Below, one piece after another: positions 41,682 through 50,391 of a stretch of DNA of 64,000 bases. Below the pieces are notes generated by a model. That model was not told the DNA's origin. It saw only the letters and a program-made list of their open reading frames with translations, and made no database searches. Each line of letters opens with the position of its first letter. Within the stretch, counting starts at the first letter, position 1. The translations under genes and the position numbers were made by a program. This DNA comes from Oceanospirillum sp048270425. Lineage in GTDB: Bacteria; Pseudomonadota; Gammaproteobacteria; Pseudomonadales; Halomonadaceae. The stretch spans positions 62,001 to 126,000 of the forward strand of contig JBLWSY010000006.1 in NCBI GenBank assembly GCA_048270425.1, written 5' to 3'.

Positions 41682-42128
41682 ATGATATGGAGTTTGATTC
41701 CAAAAGAGGGAATCGTTTCAAAGAAGCATTCTATTCGTTTTGGAGACTCACGTGATGAGTTAAGGAAAGCGCTGGAGGCGACGTTCTCTTGTGAGACCCC
41801 CAAGAACTTCCAAAATGAAGATGATTTCAAAAATGAGAGCGTCTACATAAGAGTTCGATATGATGCCGATAATCGGGTCGAAGATATTGAATTTTTGGGT
41901 GGTCATCTTGAGTATCGCGATATCAATCTGCATGAGGGTGCGACCTTCAGTGAAATAGAAGACAGTTTTCGTAGCATTGGCCTCAGTTTTTGCGATACAG
42001 AGTGGTTTGGAGAAGGTAAGGATTGCGCTGAACTCGAGATCAGCATTGCCACAAGAGAGCAAGTTGGCGGGGATGGTGATGATATCGAGTGGGTGATTAT
42101 GAGTAATGATCCGGAGTCATTCACATAA
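41682..42128 (+). CDS. Cassette hypothetical protein, 148 aa
   Basis: Begins MIWSLIPKEGIVSKKHSIRF, soluble and acidic, with an alternating strand pattern (SVYIRVRYDADNRVEDIEFL). It resembles the small immunity-type proteins that share the sentence-like SIRFGDSRDELRKAL segment, but I cannot name the family. The stop lies in the left core of its attC. Confidence 0.6.
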   Translation: MIWSLIPKEGIVSKKHSIRFGDSRDELRKALEATFSCETPKNFQNEDDFKNESVYIRVRYDADNRVEDIEFLGGHLEYRDINLHEGATFSEIEDSFRSIGLSFCDTEWFGEGKDCAELEISIATREQVGGDGDDIEWVIMSNDPESFT

Positions 42129-42228
42129 CAATGCGCTAAACGTTGACGTGTGCGGCGCTGGCAATTGTGTGTATTCGCAACATTGCACGCAAGTGCCTGG
42201 ACTCCGCACACAGGTCTGCTCGTTAGGC
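42123..42228 (+). repeat. attC site
   Basis: ACATAAC ... GTTAGGC, 106 bp, with GTGTGCGG/CCGCACAC arms. Confidence 0.82.
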
Positions 42229-42240
42229 TTTATCCCGTAG

Positions 42241-42771
42241 GTGATTCCATTGAGTAATGAATTGCGAAGTAGGTTAGCTCGGCTTCATCAGAGGAGAAAG
42301 GCCCGGGAAACGACACAGCTTTTGCCTCGGGATCTATCCGAAGATATTGATCTTGAACGGCTCGTTTACAAAGAACATATTCTTTCAACTCACGACTTGT
42401 CGCTCTTTCCTAAAGGTGTTGATGGTCAATATATCTATCCGGAAGGCTATTCTGTTTATGAATATATCGAAGTCGATCAGCTGACTCATTTAGCTAAGAG
42501 TATTAAAGAGTCCGGTTTGGTATTCGATAGTGACGTGCTGGTTTCGCTAGATATTGATTCTGGTTATTGGCCTTTAAAGAAAGAGAGCGTAGATAAATTT
42601 TTTGCCTGGTATTTAAACTATTTAGAATCTGGCTATCAAGCACTGTCAATATTTCAGTCTGACTTTAAAAAGGGAGTAGTCGTAGATAATTATTGCGGTT
42701 ATTTACCCAGACATTTAAGCACTAATGCTAATGAAGTCGTCTATGAATATATCCTGTGGGAAAAAATATAA
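42241..42771 (+). CDS. Cassette hypothetical protein, 176 aa
   Basis: From the GTG at 42241, or an in-frame TTG at 42250 (LSNELRSRLARLHQRRKARE). Soluble, tyrosine-rich in the second half (YIYPEGYSVYEYIEV). Family unknown. The stop lies in the left end of a long attC. Confidence 0.58.
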   Translation: MIPLSNELRSRLARLHQRRKARETTQLLPRDLSEDIDLERLVYKEHILSTHDLSLFPKGVDGQYIYPEGYSVYEYIEVDQLTHLAKSIKESGLVFDSDVLVSLDIDSGYWPLKKESVDKFFAWYLNYLESGYQALSIFQSDFKKGVVVDNYCGYLPRHLSTNANEVVYEYILWEKI

Positions 42772-42895
42772 CAATCTTTAGCAGGGAAGCTGTCAGATCA
42801 GGAAATGGATTTTCCTTCCAGTCAAAGTGTTTCCTCAGTTTTGTGGTTATATAGAAATAGGCAAAGTGCCCTTGCCTGATATGTCAATGTTATGC
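42767..42895 (+). repeat. Long attC site related to the 350-bp repeat
   Basis: ATATAAC ... GTTATGC, 129 bp. From TTTAGCAGGGAAG onward it matches the right ends of the 350-bp repeats at 34894-35033 and 49718-49857, showing that those ends are attC sites. Confidence 0.75.
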
Positions 42896-42910
42896 CTCTT
42901 AAGGGAAAGT

Positions 42911-43207
42911 ATGTTCACGGAACCATGGTTCGATATATCTGAATACCCAGAAGGTCATCAGGCTATTTTGGAGAAAGAGCTACAAAGAGAGCTCTCTACT
43001 GGCCATATCCTATTTGGCTTGTCATCAAGCGTGATAGCAAAGCGCGAAGATCGCGATGATATATTGATTCAAAACGAGTTAGGCTATTTTGTTGTTCATT
43101 TAACTTGGTCAGGTAAAGCGGAAAGCGATAATTATCCCGCTTCAGACCTGTTCGAAATATTAGAAGAACTCAGGATTAAATTGGCCTCAGATTCAGATTG
43201 CTTCTGA
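42911..43207 (+). CDS. Cassette hypothetical protein, 98 aa
   Basis: The frame is open from 42827 but that part is attC; the ATG at 42911, 15 bases after the site and after AAGGGAAAG, is preferred (MFTEPWFDISEYPEGHQ). Small, acidic, soluble; unknown family. Confidence 0.6.
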   Translation: MFTEPWFDISEYPEGHQAILEKELQRELSTGHILFGLSSSVIAKREDRDDILIQNELGYFVVHLTWSGKAESDNYPASDLFEILEELRIKLASDSDCF

Positions 43208-43215
43208 ATGGAAAG

Positions 43216-43275
43216 GCGTAACAAGGGATCAAAGCAAGGGCGTGCTACCGCAAGTGGCTTGGTTTGGCGCTATAT
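43216..43275 (+). repeat. attC site with mutated right core
   Basis: GCGTAAC ... GCTATAT, 60 bp, arms CAAAGCAAGG/GGCTTGGTTTG. The right core has GCTA in place of GTTA. Confidence 0.65.
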
Positions 43276-43287
43276 GGAAAGAAACAA

Positions 43288-43662
43288 ATGATCGATCTGG
43301 ATACCATCATCGCTGAGATAGAATCAGAAAAACTTTTATCCAAAGCAGCATTTCAATCGATTGACTTTGATGCGGTGCTCGATAGCCGTGACGAAGAACC
43401 TTTCGACTCCAATTGGGTTACGTCGCACCAGAGGATAGAGGCCGCTTGGTCTGCAAGCTCAACGGATGAGCAGACTGCCCAGGTAAATAAGATCCGGCAA
43501 GCTGCGTTTGTGGCGGCTAGCTTGATGACAAATAATCACGAGATTGCCGCTTATATATCGGATGACTTCGAGCTGATTGCCAAGTCTGTTGTCTTGGGAG
43601 ATCTGGATAGTTTTACATCAGGACTTGTTAAGAGGTATGAGCGTGGTGGGGTGCCTTTCTGA
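43288..43662 (+). CDS. Cassette hypothetical protein, 124 aa
   Basis: From the ATG at 43288 after GGAAAGAAAC (MIDLDTIIAEIESEKLLSKA). Helical and acidic (SSTDEQTAQVNKIRQAAFVA). Not recognised. No attC separates it from the next gene. Confidence 0.58.
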   Translation: MIDLDTIIAEIESEKLLSKAAFQSIDFDAVLDSRDEEPFDSNWVTSHQRIEAAWSASSTDEQTAQVNKIRQAAFVAASLMTNNHEIAAYISDDFELIAKSVVLGDLDSFTSGLVKRYERGGVPF

Positions 43663-43704
43663 TGCAGCGTATATTAATGGCGTTGGCCCTCAAGGAATTG
43701 TGTC

Positions 43705-44325
43705 GTGTTTAGCAAAATAAAATGGATTTTTATTTTCTCAATAACTAGTTCGATATTGCTTGTCTTACTTTATGCGTTTAAGTGGTCGATTGTAGAAATA
43801 ATCACTGTTTTCCTTATGATGCCATTGTATGGCTTTGTGTGGTTGTTTTTTATCGTTTGTATGGTTTTAAGTTTAACATGCCTTTTTAATTTCAAGTCTG
43901 TTGGTCTCACATGCTTCGCTCCATTAGGTATTCATGTTGTAGCGCTTGTTCTAGTGGTTTATGTCCCGTTTACGATGCTATGGCTAAAAGCAGATTATAT
44001 GATAAATAAAGAACAGCGAGAGCAGGTAGTCGCTAAAGTGCTGAATGGAGAGTTGCAGCCAAATGTGAATTATAACGCTTCATTGATTAATTTAAGTGAT
44101 GGTTATCCAGGACTTTCTCGTGGCGGTAATGATATTGTTATCGAAAGTCATGAAGGTTTAACTTATGTGTTCTTTTTTACTTTCAGGGGTGTTTTGGATA
44201 ATTACTCCGGCTATCTTTATGTTCCTAAAGGTGGTTCACCTGAAATGTATAGCGACCTAAATGAATCAGAGTTTACGCAAATAAAGCATATTGAAAGCAA
44301 TTGGTATCTTATTTCCCACCGCTAG
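43705..44325 (+). CDS. Cassette membrane protein, 206 aa
   Basis: GTG start. Three to four hydrophobic helices fill the first ~100 residues (IFIFSITSSILLVLLYAF, IITVFLMMPLYGFVWLFF, and the segment ending VYVPFTMLW), followed by a soluble C-terminal half. Unknown family. Cassettes often carry such membrane proteins. Confidence 0.6.
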   Translation: MFSKIKWIFIFSITSSILLVLLYAFKWSIVEIITVFLMMPLYGFVWLFFIVCMVLSLTCLFNFKSVGLTCFAPLGIHVVALVLVVYVPFTMLWLKADYMINKEQREQVVAKVLNGELQPNVNYNASLINLSDGYPGLSRGGNDIVIESHEGLTYVFFFTFRGVLDNYSGYLYVPKGGSPEMYSDLNESEFTQIKHIESNWYLISHR

Positions 44326-44413
44326 GGGCTGCCTAGTTGCGTGAAAACTGGATTTAATTAGATACCAGAAATGAGCATGATTGATTATTAATGATTATGA
44401 CGGAACATGATAA

Positions 44414-45433
44414 ATGAGTATTTTAATAAACGCATATTGTACGCACAGTAATCCAGATAAGTTAAATTTTGAGCATACGATCAATAACAAGCGCGATCTA
44501 TCCGCCCCTGAGCTGGCTGCTCACTTGAATGGATTCCAAGGTTATATATTGGAAAAGGGTGGTCAGGAGATGAGTAAAATAAAATACCATCTTCTTAGGC
44601 ATATACAGAGAGTTAAACATCAATTTAGCTTTAATATTGAAGATTCAGAATTGGACGCTTTGGCCCAATGGGCTTTGGCATCAAATGCCGTTCTATTTTT
44701 AACGGATGGAACGGTACGTAGCCCAACCGGTAATGTGTTGTTTTATCCGGATGGCCGATCACCTGATGAAAACTCCAGGATTCCATTTTTACAGGAAAGC
44801 TACCATCGCAGATCGATAACAGAGACGTTTTTCGAAGACAGAAATATCCCCGTTCCTAATTTGCCACCGTTGCCTTGTGAACATGAGATTGAGCTACGAA
44901 CAGAGTCAGAGATATTTCATCGTGCATTGGCACTTTTTGTCGTAGCGGTACGTGCTGAGTCTCTGGCGACTGGCGAGCCTCTTGAAATTGAAGCGATTAA
45001 AGAAAGAGTTCCTGAAGCCTTTACGGCATTAAGTCCACTGGAAGAGCAGTTCTTATACAGTGACACTTATTCCGAGAACGAGGTGGTACAATTTGTCTGG
45101 CGCTATGAAGCTTTGTTTGTTTTGTTGTGGGTAATGGGTTTGATTCCTGAGTTGCCATTTCCTGATCAAATTTGTGATGTACCTAAAGTCGCTGAAGTTG
45201 TTTTAGGGTGGGAGTCATGGAAGGACAACATTAGCATTCGATCTACTGGTGAAGTGCTGGATGCTTTGGATCAGCATTATAGATTGCATTGGATATGCAG
45301 ACAGGCAGATTTGGATGGTCGCGATCTACCTGCCGAACTCGACAGGGGCGTGGTGCTGGAGAGGCACTATGCCTTGAATTGGTTGATCTCATTTGAAAAT
45401 GCCGATTGGGATGATGTTGATACCCCAACGTAA
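44414..45433 (+). CDS. DUF4272 protein
   Basis: 339 residues. The DUF4272 core begins near residue 130 (ESYHRRSITETFFEDRNIPV, then ALFVVAVRAESLATGEP, then WRYEALFVLLWVMGLIPEL with the tryptophan typical of the family). The N-terminal third is an extra, less conserved region. DUF4272 proteins are found beside polymorphic toxins and may be immunity-like; the exact role is unknown. Followed by a good attC. Confidence 0.82.
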   Translation: MSILINAYCTHSNPDKLNFEHTINNKRDLSAPELAAHLNGFQGYILEKGGQEMSKIKYHLLRHIQRVKHQFSFNIEDSELDALAQWALASNAVLFLTDGTVRSPTGNVLFYPDGRSPDENSRIPFLQESYHRRSITETFFEDRNIPVPNLPPLPCEHEIELRTESEIFHRALALFVVAVRAESLATGEPLEIEAIKERVPEAFTALSPLEEQFLYSDTYSENEVVQFVWRYEALFVLLWVMGLIPELPFPDQICDVPKVAEVVLGWESWKDNISIRSTGEVLDALDQHYRLHWICRQADLDGRDLPAELDRGVVLERHYALNWLISFENADWDDVDTPT

Positions 45434-45441
45434 ATTGCAAT

Positions 45442-45505
45442 AAATAACATGACGATGCGGTGTGATGCTTTTTCAACGCGTTGCACCTCACTGCGGTCGT
45501 TATTG
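45442..45505 (+). repeat. attC site
   Basis: AAATAAC ... GTTATTG, 64 bp; ATGCGGTG/CACTGC-like arms around TTTTTCAACGCGTTG. Confidence 0.75.
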
Positions 45506-45530
45506 GCGGTATTCTACAATGGAATGATCA

Positions 45531-45914
45531 ATGAGAATTGTCCCAAACAGCAAAGGTGATGATGAGGCATGCCGGAATCTTGCATTGGCGAAGGATGACG
45601 ATATAAAGCCTCATATCTATGAATTGCTTGAATGTTTGCAGGATTTAAATTGGCCAATAGCTGCCCCCGTTTCTGAGCGGTTGTCTGTTTTGGGGGTGGA
45701 GTTAGTTGAACCTATATTGGATGTATTAAATAGCGATGATGATCCCTGGAAGTATTGGATCGTTTCATATTTTCTGCACTGCATTAAGCCTGCCGTATAT
45801 AGTCGGCTTCGCTTCAAGCTTAATCAAATGAAAAAACACCCAACAAAGGGTGAGATTGAAGAGGAAGTCTACGATGCGGTATGTGAGCTGTTGAGCAGCA
45901 GAATATCTCAATAA
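45531..45914 (+). CDS. DUF5071 protein
   Basis: 127 residues. The typical core is IYELLECLQDLNWPIAAPVS followed by DDDPWKYWIVSYFL, as in DUF5071 helical proteins. It starts MRIVPNSKGDDEACRNLALA. No attC was found between it and the next gene, whose leader is unremarkable. Confidence 0.8.
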   Translation: MRIVPNSKGDDEACRNLALAKDDDIKPHIYELLECLQDLNWPIAAPVSERLSVLGVELVEPILDVLNSDDDPWKYWIVSYFLHCIKPAVYSRLRFKLNQMKKHPTKGEIEEEVYDAVCELLSSRISQ

Positions 45915-46100
45915 TAAGTTGCCTTAGTATCAGCTTTTAAGTTGATCCAGATTTATAATGCGGGTTACAGGCTATTTTCAGGAGTTAGTCGGAATAGCAT
46001 CGGACACGTACCTTATCTGTGAGCAAGCGACTAAAAATTGATGATGTAGGTTCACCTTGAGTACTCTAAGTAAGATAGCTTGACCACGAAAGTTAACAAC

Positions 46101-46568
46101 ATGCCACAAGCGAAATGTTTTACATTTTTAGCCAGTTATAGGCTTCAGGCCGCAAAAGTATCAGGATGCGTAACAGTAGAAAATCAGCCTGCGATCATTG
46201 TTGATGATCAGCAGTTGACGCCCTTTCTCACATTTGTCAGCACTAATTCAGATATTGGTGCATCTGAGTCAGAAGGGATGTTGGAAGGTTACTTTATAGA
46301 ATTATTTGATTGCCTGGCAACAGACGTAGAAACTGTTGATGAATATTTGCACATTGACTCAACTTTTATTCTGCAATTTGATGACGGTGATCCGGTATCA
46401 CTTAATGGTAATGAAATCGTCTACGTGCAAGAAGATGATATCTACAGCTACAAGGTTATTCCGGCTTTTAGCCGTGCTGACTGTCCAATGTTGTCTGAGT
46501 CGGTAGATATCGCTTTTGAGGGCAGTATCACCATAACTGAAGCATTGCAACAAATGGTGAGGTTGTAA
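46101..46568 (+). CDS. Cassette hypothetical protein, 155 aa
   Basis: From the ATG at 46101; a TTG at 46080 would add seven residues. A mostly beta, acidic protein (YFIELFDCLATDVETVDEYL). Unknown. Confidence 0.52.
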   Translation: MPQAKCFTFLASYRLQAAKVSGCVTVENQPAIIVDDQQLTPFLTFVSTNSDIGASESEGMLEGYFIELFDCLATDVETVDEYLHIDSTFILQFDDGDPVSLNGNEIVYVQEDDIYSYKVIPAFSRADCPMLSESVDIAFEGSITITEALQQMVRL

Positions 46569-46637
46569 CTCGGAGACAATAATCAAGTTCCCAGCCATAA
46601 CTTGGTTCTATTGGGGTGGGACTGTTCGTAGTAAAAG

Positions 46638-46734
46638 GTTAAGACGCTGCTGTCTGTGGGTTTGGTGAAGCTGCCACCTTTTTGTAAACAAAAAATTAGT
46701 TCACTTCACCAAACCAGTGGCCGCGGCGTTATGT
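46638..46734 (+). repeat. attC site with long perfect arms
   Basis: Right core GTTATGT; left core GGTTAAG is weak. GGTTTGGTGAAG and CTTCACCAAACC form 12-bp perfect arms around an AT-rich centre. Confidence 0.72.
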
Positions 46735-46746
46735 GGCAGGAAGAAA

Positions 46747-47358
46747 ATGAATATACAGAATCAAAAAATCCAAAATCAAGAAATCATCATTGCCGACAAA
46801 GATACTTTTAATTGTATCGGTCAGGATACAGTGATTAAAGGCTGCAATATCAAGTTATCTGTCCCATCTAAATCTCTTGGCATAAAAGGTGTGATTATTG
46901 ATAGTGAAATCACTGCTACAAGAGAGCTTCAGGGATTTGATTGGCTAGACGTAAAATTAGACGGTATAAAGTTTAAAGGTAAGTATAAAAATAATAGATT
47001 TGGGGTCTTCCCTGGCATGTACCAATACGGTGAAATCCGAAACTGTGATTTTTCTGAGGCAACCTTGAAAGATACTTTATTTTTAAATACAAACTGTGAA
47101 GGCGTTATTTTTCCAAAGTGGCCTCATGTAACTCTTTTCAATAATGACAAGATGGCCAAAAGCATAGAAAAACTTGAAGGTAACGATAAAGTCGTTGATT
47201 TTCTAACTTTTCTAAAGGGTTACATCCGAGATTACAGTGATAATAAAGTTAGGCTCGAGGCCATGGTAATCAACGCCGAACATATTGCTAAAGAAGAAGG
47301 CTTTTCCGCTGATGAATTTAAGGATGTCTTAGCATTAATTGAAGGTATTCAATATTAA
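46747..47358 (+). CDS. Cassette hypothetical protein, 203 aa
   Basis: From the ATG at 46747 after GGCAGGAAG. A short pentapeptide-like run (CDFSEATLKDTLFLNTNCEG) lies near the middle, with a helical C-terminus after residue 150. Not enough repeats for a firm pentapeptide-repeat call. Confidence 0.55.
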   Translation: MNIQNQKIQNQEIIIADKDTFNCIGQDTVIKGCNIKLSVPSKSLGIKGVIIDSEITATRELQGFDWLDVKLDGIKFKGKYKNNRFGVFPGMYQYGEIRNCDFSEATLKDTLFLNTNCEGVIFPKWPHVTLFNNDKMAKSIEKLEGNDKVVDFLTFLKGYIRDYSDNKVRLEAMVINAEHIAKEEGFSADEFKDVLALIEGIQY

Positions 47359-47367
47359 AACTCAAGC

Positions 47368-47439
47368 GCATAACAAGTCAGTCACCAGAGCCAAAAATAC
47401 TACGCCATTCCCCCCAGGTGCTTGTGGAGCTGGTTATAA
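47368..47439 (+). repeat. attC site
   Basis: GCATAAC ... GTTATAA, 72 bp; inner arms are imperfect. Confidence 0.68.
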
Positions 47440-47441
47440 AT

Positions 47442-47831
47442 ATGAAAATTGAGCATTTATATAGAAATTCAACATCACACCCGGAATGGGAAGGCTCGTT
47501 TGTTGAACGGCTTTATGAGTACAATGAGTGGGACGAGAAAGCTTTTTGGCAAATTCATAAAGAACTTATCGAATTGGCTGATGAATATTCATTAGTTGAC
47601 TCCGTGCCGAAGAATATAGCGGTAAGAATAGTGGCGTTGCAAAAAAACGTATGTACATCATTGGCCGCGAACTTTAATAGGAACGATGTTTTTTGTATAA
47701 AAAATATCGATACTGAAAGGTTGCACCAATTCATGGAGAGATTTGATATGGCTGTATTAGGTGTATTTACTGGTCAAGTGCTACCAGAGTCATCTTTCGA
47801 TTTGATGAGTCCTCTTTTAACAAACAGCTAA
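47442..47831 (+). CDS. Imm41-like immunity-type protein
   Basis: 129 residues from the ATG at 47442, 2 bases after the attC. HLYRNSTSHPEWEGSFVERL with EKAFWQIHKELIELADEYS follows the pattern of the immunity protein 41 family, which protects against polymorphic toxins. The match is by eye only and moderate. No toxin gene is nearby. Confidence 0.55.
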   Translation: MKIEHLYRNSTSHPEWEGSFVERLYEYNEWDEKAFWQIHKELIELADEYSLVDSVPKNIAVRIVALQKNVCTSLAANFNRNDVFCIKNIDTERLHQFMERFDMAVLGVFTGQVLPESSFDLMSPLLTNS

Positions 47832-48127
47832 CAGGTTTGTTTTTCTGGAAATTTCCCGTTGCTTCTTTGGTGCTTGAGTGCCCAAAAGCATTCTCTCCAG
47901 TATCTCAGAAAATACAGGCTTTATGGAGTTTTAAAAAGATACGAGCAGAAAGGTAAAACGAAAGCTGGATATTGAAAATAAATATCCTTTGGGTGGCTGA
48001 GGTTATTGATCTGGATTTATATCCTTTTAAAGTTATGCATATAAGAGTACATCAAGATAGCCAAAATAAGTCAATTTGGTATCTAAATGAAAACGCCTGG
48101 TATTTTGAGTGTTGATCCAGACTCCAT
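47832..48127. other. Cassette segment without a long gene
   Basis: About 300 bases between the Imm41-like gene and the next attC. Only a 47-codon ORF is visible (47972-48115). It may be a decayed or gene-less cassette. Confidence 0.5.
47972..48115 (+). CDS. Possible 47-residue ORF
   Basis: Starts at TTG; reads KINILWVAEVIDLDLYPFKV in its first half and ends YLNENAWYFEC. Protein-like composition but no ribosome-binding site or ATG start. More likely a gene remnant than an intact gene. Confidence 0.25.
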   Translation: MKINILWVAEVIDLDLYPFKVMHIRVHQDSQNKSIWYLNENAWYFEC

Positions 48128-48244
48128 GTATAACAAAAAGTTGCGCCAAGCATATATTGCTACGCTTGTTTTGTGTATGTCACGTAGCTTCGTTTTACAA
48201 CAAAATGCTCTTCGCAATATTTTCAGGTGGGCCTAGCGTAACAC
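48128..48244 (+). repeat. attC-like site
   Basis: GTATAAC at left; right core GTAACAC is altered. 117 bp, imperfect inner arms. Confidence 0.55.
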
Positions 48245-48257
48245 TAAGAGAAAGTTT

Positions 48258-48818
48258 ATGGGTAAAATATTTGATCTTATAGCTGATGAAGCATTAAAAA
48301 TTAGTGACTATTCTGACGAGTGTTCATTTTGCGGTAACAAAGGGGTACCGATTTATGACATTACGGGTTTTCAAATAGAACCGGGAAAATATCTTTTTGA
48401 AGATGTCCCCGATGATATGCAAGATACTGAAAAAGATGACGCCTGTGAAAATTGTATAAAATCAGGGACGATCAAATTATTTTCGGAATGGGAAGTTGAA
48501 AACGTTCTTAAAGAATACTGTGATTCGCCAGAAGAGGAATTGTTGAACCTTAGAATGACACCCTCTGTTCCTTTGTTTCTTCAGGGTTATGACTGGGTAG
48601 CTTGTTGTGGAAAACTGGCCGAATTCATGGGTATACCGGCGTCATATGAGGAGTCAATTAATCTCGTAGAGACACATCAATTTTGGGATAAAGGCCCAAG
48701 AGACTGGAAAACATTTTGGTCTTTTGATTTTACACTTGAGCCAGAGTCTCTCGATGAGGTTTCTAAGTTTCGCTGCAATCAATGTAGTAAAAGATGGTTC
48801 ATTTGGCAGAATACATAA
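48258..48818 (+). CDS. CbrC-family (UPF0167) protein
   Basis: 186 residues. The CbrC pattern of cysteine pairs is present: ECSFCGNKGVPIYDI at the start, CENCIKSG in the first half, and FRCNQCSKRWFIW at the end, plus the family-typical PSVPLFLQGYDWVACCG. E. coli CbrC is linked to colicin E2 tolerance; the biochemical function is unknown. Single cassette gene with its own attC. Confidence 0.85.
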   Translation: MGKIFDLIADEALKISDYSDECSFCGNKGVPIYDITGFQIEPGKYLFEDVPDDMQDTEKDDACENCIKSGTIKLFSEWEVENVLKEYCDSPEEELLNLRMTPSVPLFLQGYDWVACCGKLAEFMGIPASYEESINLVETHQFWDKGPRDWKTFWSFDFTLEPESLDEVSKFRCNQCSKRWFIWQNT

Positions 48819-48820
48819 AT

Positions 48821-48904
48821 GCATAACTCGTTGCTGTTGTTTGTCGCAACGCACCAAGGTTAGCCTACACTGTGTTTCGGTATCTCCAAAGTGAAGCGTT
48901 ATGC
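48821..48904 (+). repeat. attC site
   Basis: GCATAAC ... GTTATGC, 84 bp. Confidence 0.78.
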
Positions 48905-48929
48905 ATATTGAGGAAAGGGTGCCAGAGAC

Positions 48930-49090
48930 ATGAATAATCCTAAAGCTGATGCGCTTTATATCTTATTAGAGGGCTTCTTCAGCGAATTGAAAACCAAGAG
49001 CCCGGAACACTACAAGAAATAATCAACGGAGTAAAAGGTGACAGGGACATCTTGCCAGAAGGCGTAGCTGTATATGTAAAGCAGCCTTAA
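48930..49090 (+). pseudogene. Frameshifted copy of the 59692 cassette gene
   Basis: Starts MNNPKADA like the intact gene MNDPKADA at 59692, then a one-base deletion near 48950 shifts the frame. In the corrected frame it continues RIENQEPGTLQEIINGVKGD and ends early after KQP. The intact gene has 69 codons. The stop lies in the following attC. Confidence 0.82.
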
Positions 49091-49184
49091 CTCAGCCGCT
49101 GTTAAAAAGGCCCTGCGTAGCCACGCCCTTTACTATGCGGCTTCCCCTTAACTTATAAAGCCGCGCGTGCTGGTGGCATTAAGA
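49085..49184 (+). repeat. attC site, mutated right core
   Basis: CCTTAAC ... ATTAAGA (G to A in the core), 100 bp. Its right half resembles the site at 53910-53994. Confidence 0.62.
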
Positions 49185-49196
49185 GTCTACGTCCCG

Positions 49197-49268
49197 ATGA
49201 GTAAGATTTGGCGTGAGCTTGCCGATCCAATTAAGCATAATGATTTTATGTCATCTCGAAGAAGGTGA
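49197..49268 (+). pseudogene. 23-codon gene remnant
   Basis: ATG-started reading MSKIWRELADPIKHNDFMSS followed by three arginines and a stop. It fills the cassette between two attC-like sites and is probably a truncated gene. Confidence 0.3.
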
Positions 49269-49296
49269 GAGAATTGCACCTTGGGTTAAGGTCATC

Positions 49297-49380
49297 CGCT
49301 AACAAGTCAAATCACACGGACCAGATAAAGCTGTTACTTTTTTGTCCCATAAAGCCGACATCTCACCCAAGCCGTTGGGG
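49297..49380 (+). repeat. attC-like site
   Basis: CGCTAAC ... GTTGGGG, 84 bp. Confidence 0.6.
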
Positions 49381-49418
49381 CATTCATAAGCAGTGCCGTC
49401 TTCATCGCTTTAGCTCTA

Positions 49419-49498
49419 TCTTAAAGGTGCATACCACCAACAGAGCCCTCGCGCCGGCCGCAGGTATTTCCCCAGAAACACCTGAATATGATGATCCG
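49419..49498 (-). pseudogene. Fragment of an azlD gene
   Basis: About 80 bases align with azlD at 62578-62658 (roughly three quarters identical, one gap), including CTTAAAGGTG and CCCAGAAACA. A weaker match may extend left to ~49386. It ends exactly where the 350-bp repeat begins. Confidence 0.75.
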
Positions 49499-49499
49499 T

Positions 49500-49857
49500 G
49501 TTGTAATGCCTATCTTACTCAGCATTCAATGTATCGCTTCACCTGATTTTTTTGATGATTTATACAGTATATTTCGGGTTTTGCTCAAAACGATGCTCGC
49601 TTTGTCCGACATAATGCGCGGTTTACCGGAGTGCGAGAAATGGATAAGCTGCAAAATCAATGAATTATGGAAATCATGCCTGCCATTTTTTATAAGAGTG
49701 CAGGCAAGGTTTAATTGTGATAACGCGCATGCGCGTTTAGCAGGGAAGTAGTCAGATCAGAAAATGGATTTTTCCTTTCTAGTCAAAGTCTTTCCTCATT
49801 TTCAGACGGTATATTGAAATCGTCAAAACGCGCATGCTTGATATGAAAATGTTAATT
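49500..49857. repeat. 350-bp repeat, middle copy
   Basis: Second copy of 34686-35033, with an extra stretch near 49680-49705. Same orientation. It joins the azlD fragment to the cassette at 49876. Confidence 0.85.
49718..49857 (+). repeat. attC-like site, 140 bp
   Basis: TGATAAC ... GTTAATT; the same length as its counterpart at 34894-35033. Confidence 0.65.
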
Positions 49858-49875
49858 TTCCCATAGAGATCGAGA

Positions 49876-50391
49876 ATGCCCTTAGATATTGAAAAGCAGA
49901 AAGATAGATTTGATCTATTCCGCAAGGAAAGAATGCCTGTGCTTCACGACTTCTCAGAAAAACTAGGCTTTCAGAATGCACATGAAATCTTGATCAGTCC
50001 AGCCGCTTTTCTAGAGCCAATAAGCAACTGGCTATCTGAGCAAGAGATCTCTGAGGATGCGAAGAATTGGATTGTTGTTCGAATTGGCTATTTCATTGGA
50101 GAGCTATTTGTCGAGAAACATGGTGGCTGTTGGAGTGTTTGTGAGGCTCCTAGCTCTCGCTACTACGGGCACTATGTTGTTGGCGGCTTCTCTTCGTTCA
50201 ATAATCCAAATGCCCTTTTTGCTCCAATGGAGGCTGCTTTTGAGCTGGCCAATCAACCAAAAGGCCGCTCACTATCCGCAATCGTAAATGAAATAGAGGC
50301 CGGGCTCAGTGGCCTTTATAAAGTTAACAAGCGCATGTTGTCGGACTGGTTTTCCGCTGCGCTCCAAACCAGCCGCAAATGCGGGCGTTAA
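49876..50391 (+). CDS. Cassette hypothetical protein, 171 aa, stop inside attC
   Basis: MPLDIEKQKDRFDLFRKERM at the start; soluble, with a tryptophan in KHGGCWSVCEAPSSRYYG. The last ~22 residues are encoded by the attC, and the stop TAA is in its right core. The true end of the ancestral protein may have been earlier. Family unknown. Confidence 0.62.
   Translation: MPLDIEKQKDRFDLFRKERMPVLHDFSEKLGFQNAHEILISPAAFLEPISNWLSEQEISEDAKNWIVVRIGYFIGELFVEKHGGCWSVCEAPSSRYYGHYVVGGFSSFNNPNALFAPMEAAFELANQPKGRSLSAIVNEIEAGLSGLYKVNKRMLSDWFSAALQTSRKCGR

Noticed and set aside
42827..42910. Extended N-terminus of the 98-residue cassette protein
   Set aside because: This part is encoded by the long attC; the ATG at 42911 has a better ribosome-binding site.
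49488..49751. Paired open frames in the 350-bp repeats (also 34595-34876) with similar translations
   Set aside because: Differences between the copies are spread evenly over codon positions and change residues freely, so the frames are chance products of DNA repeats, not a gene.
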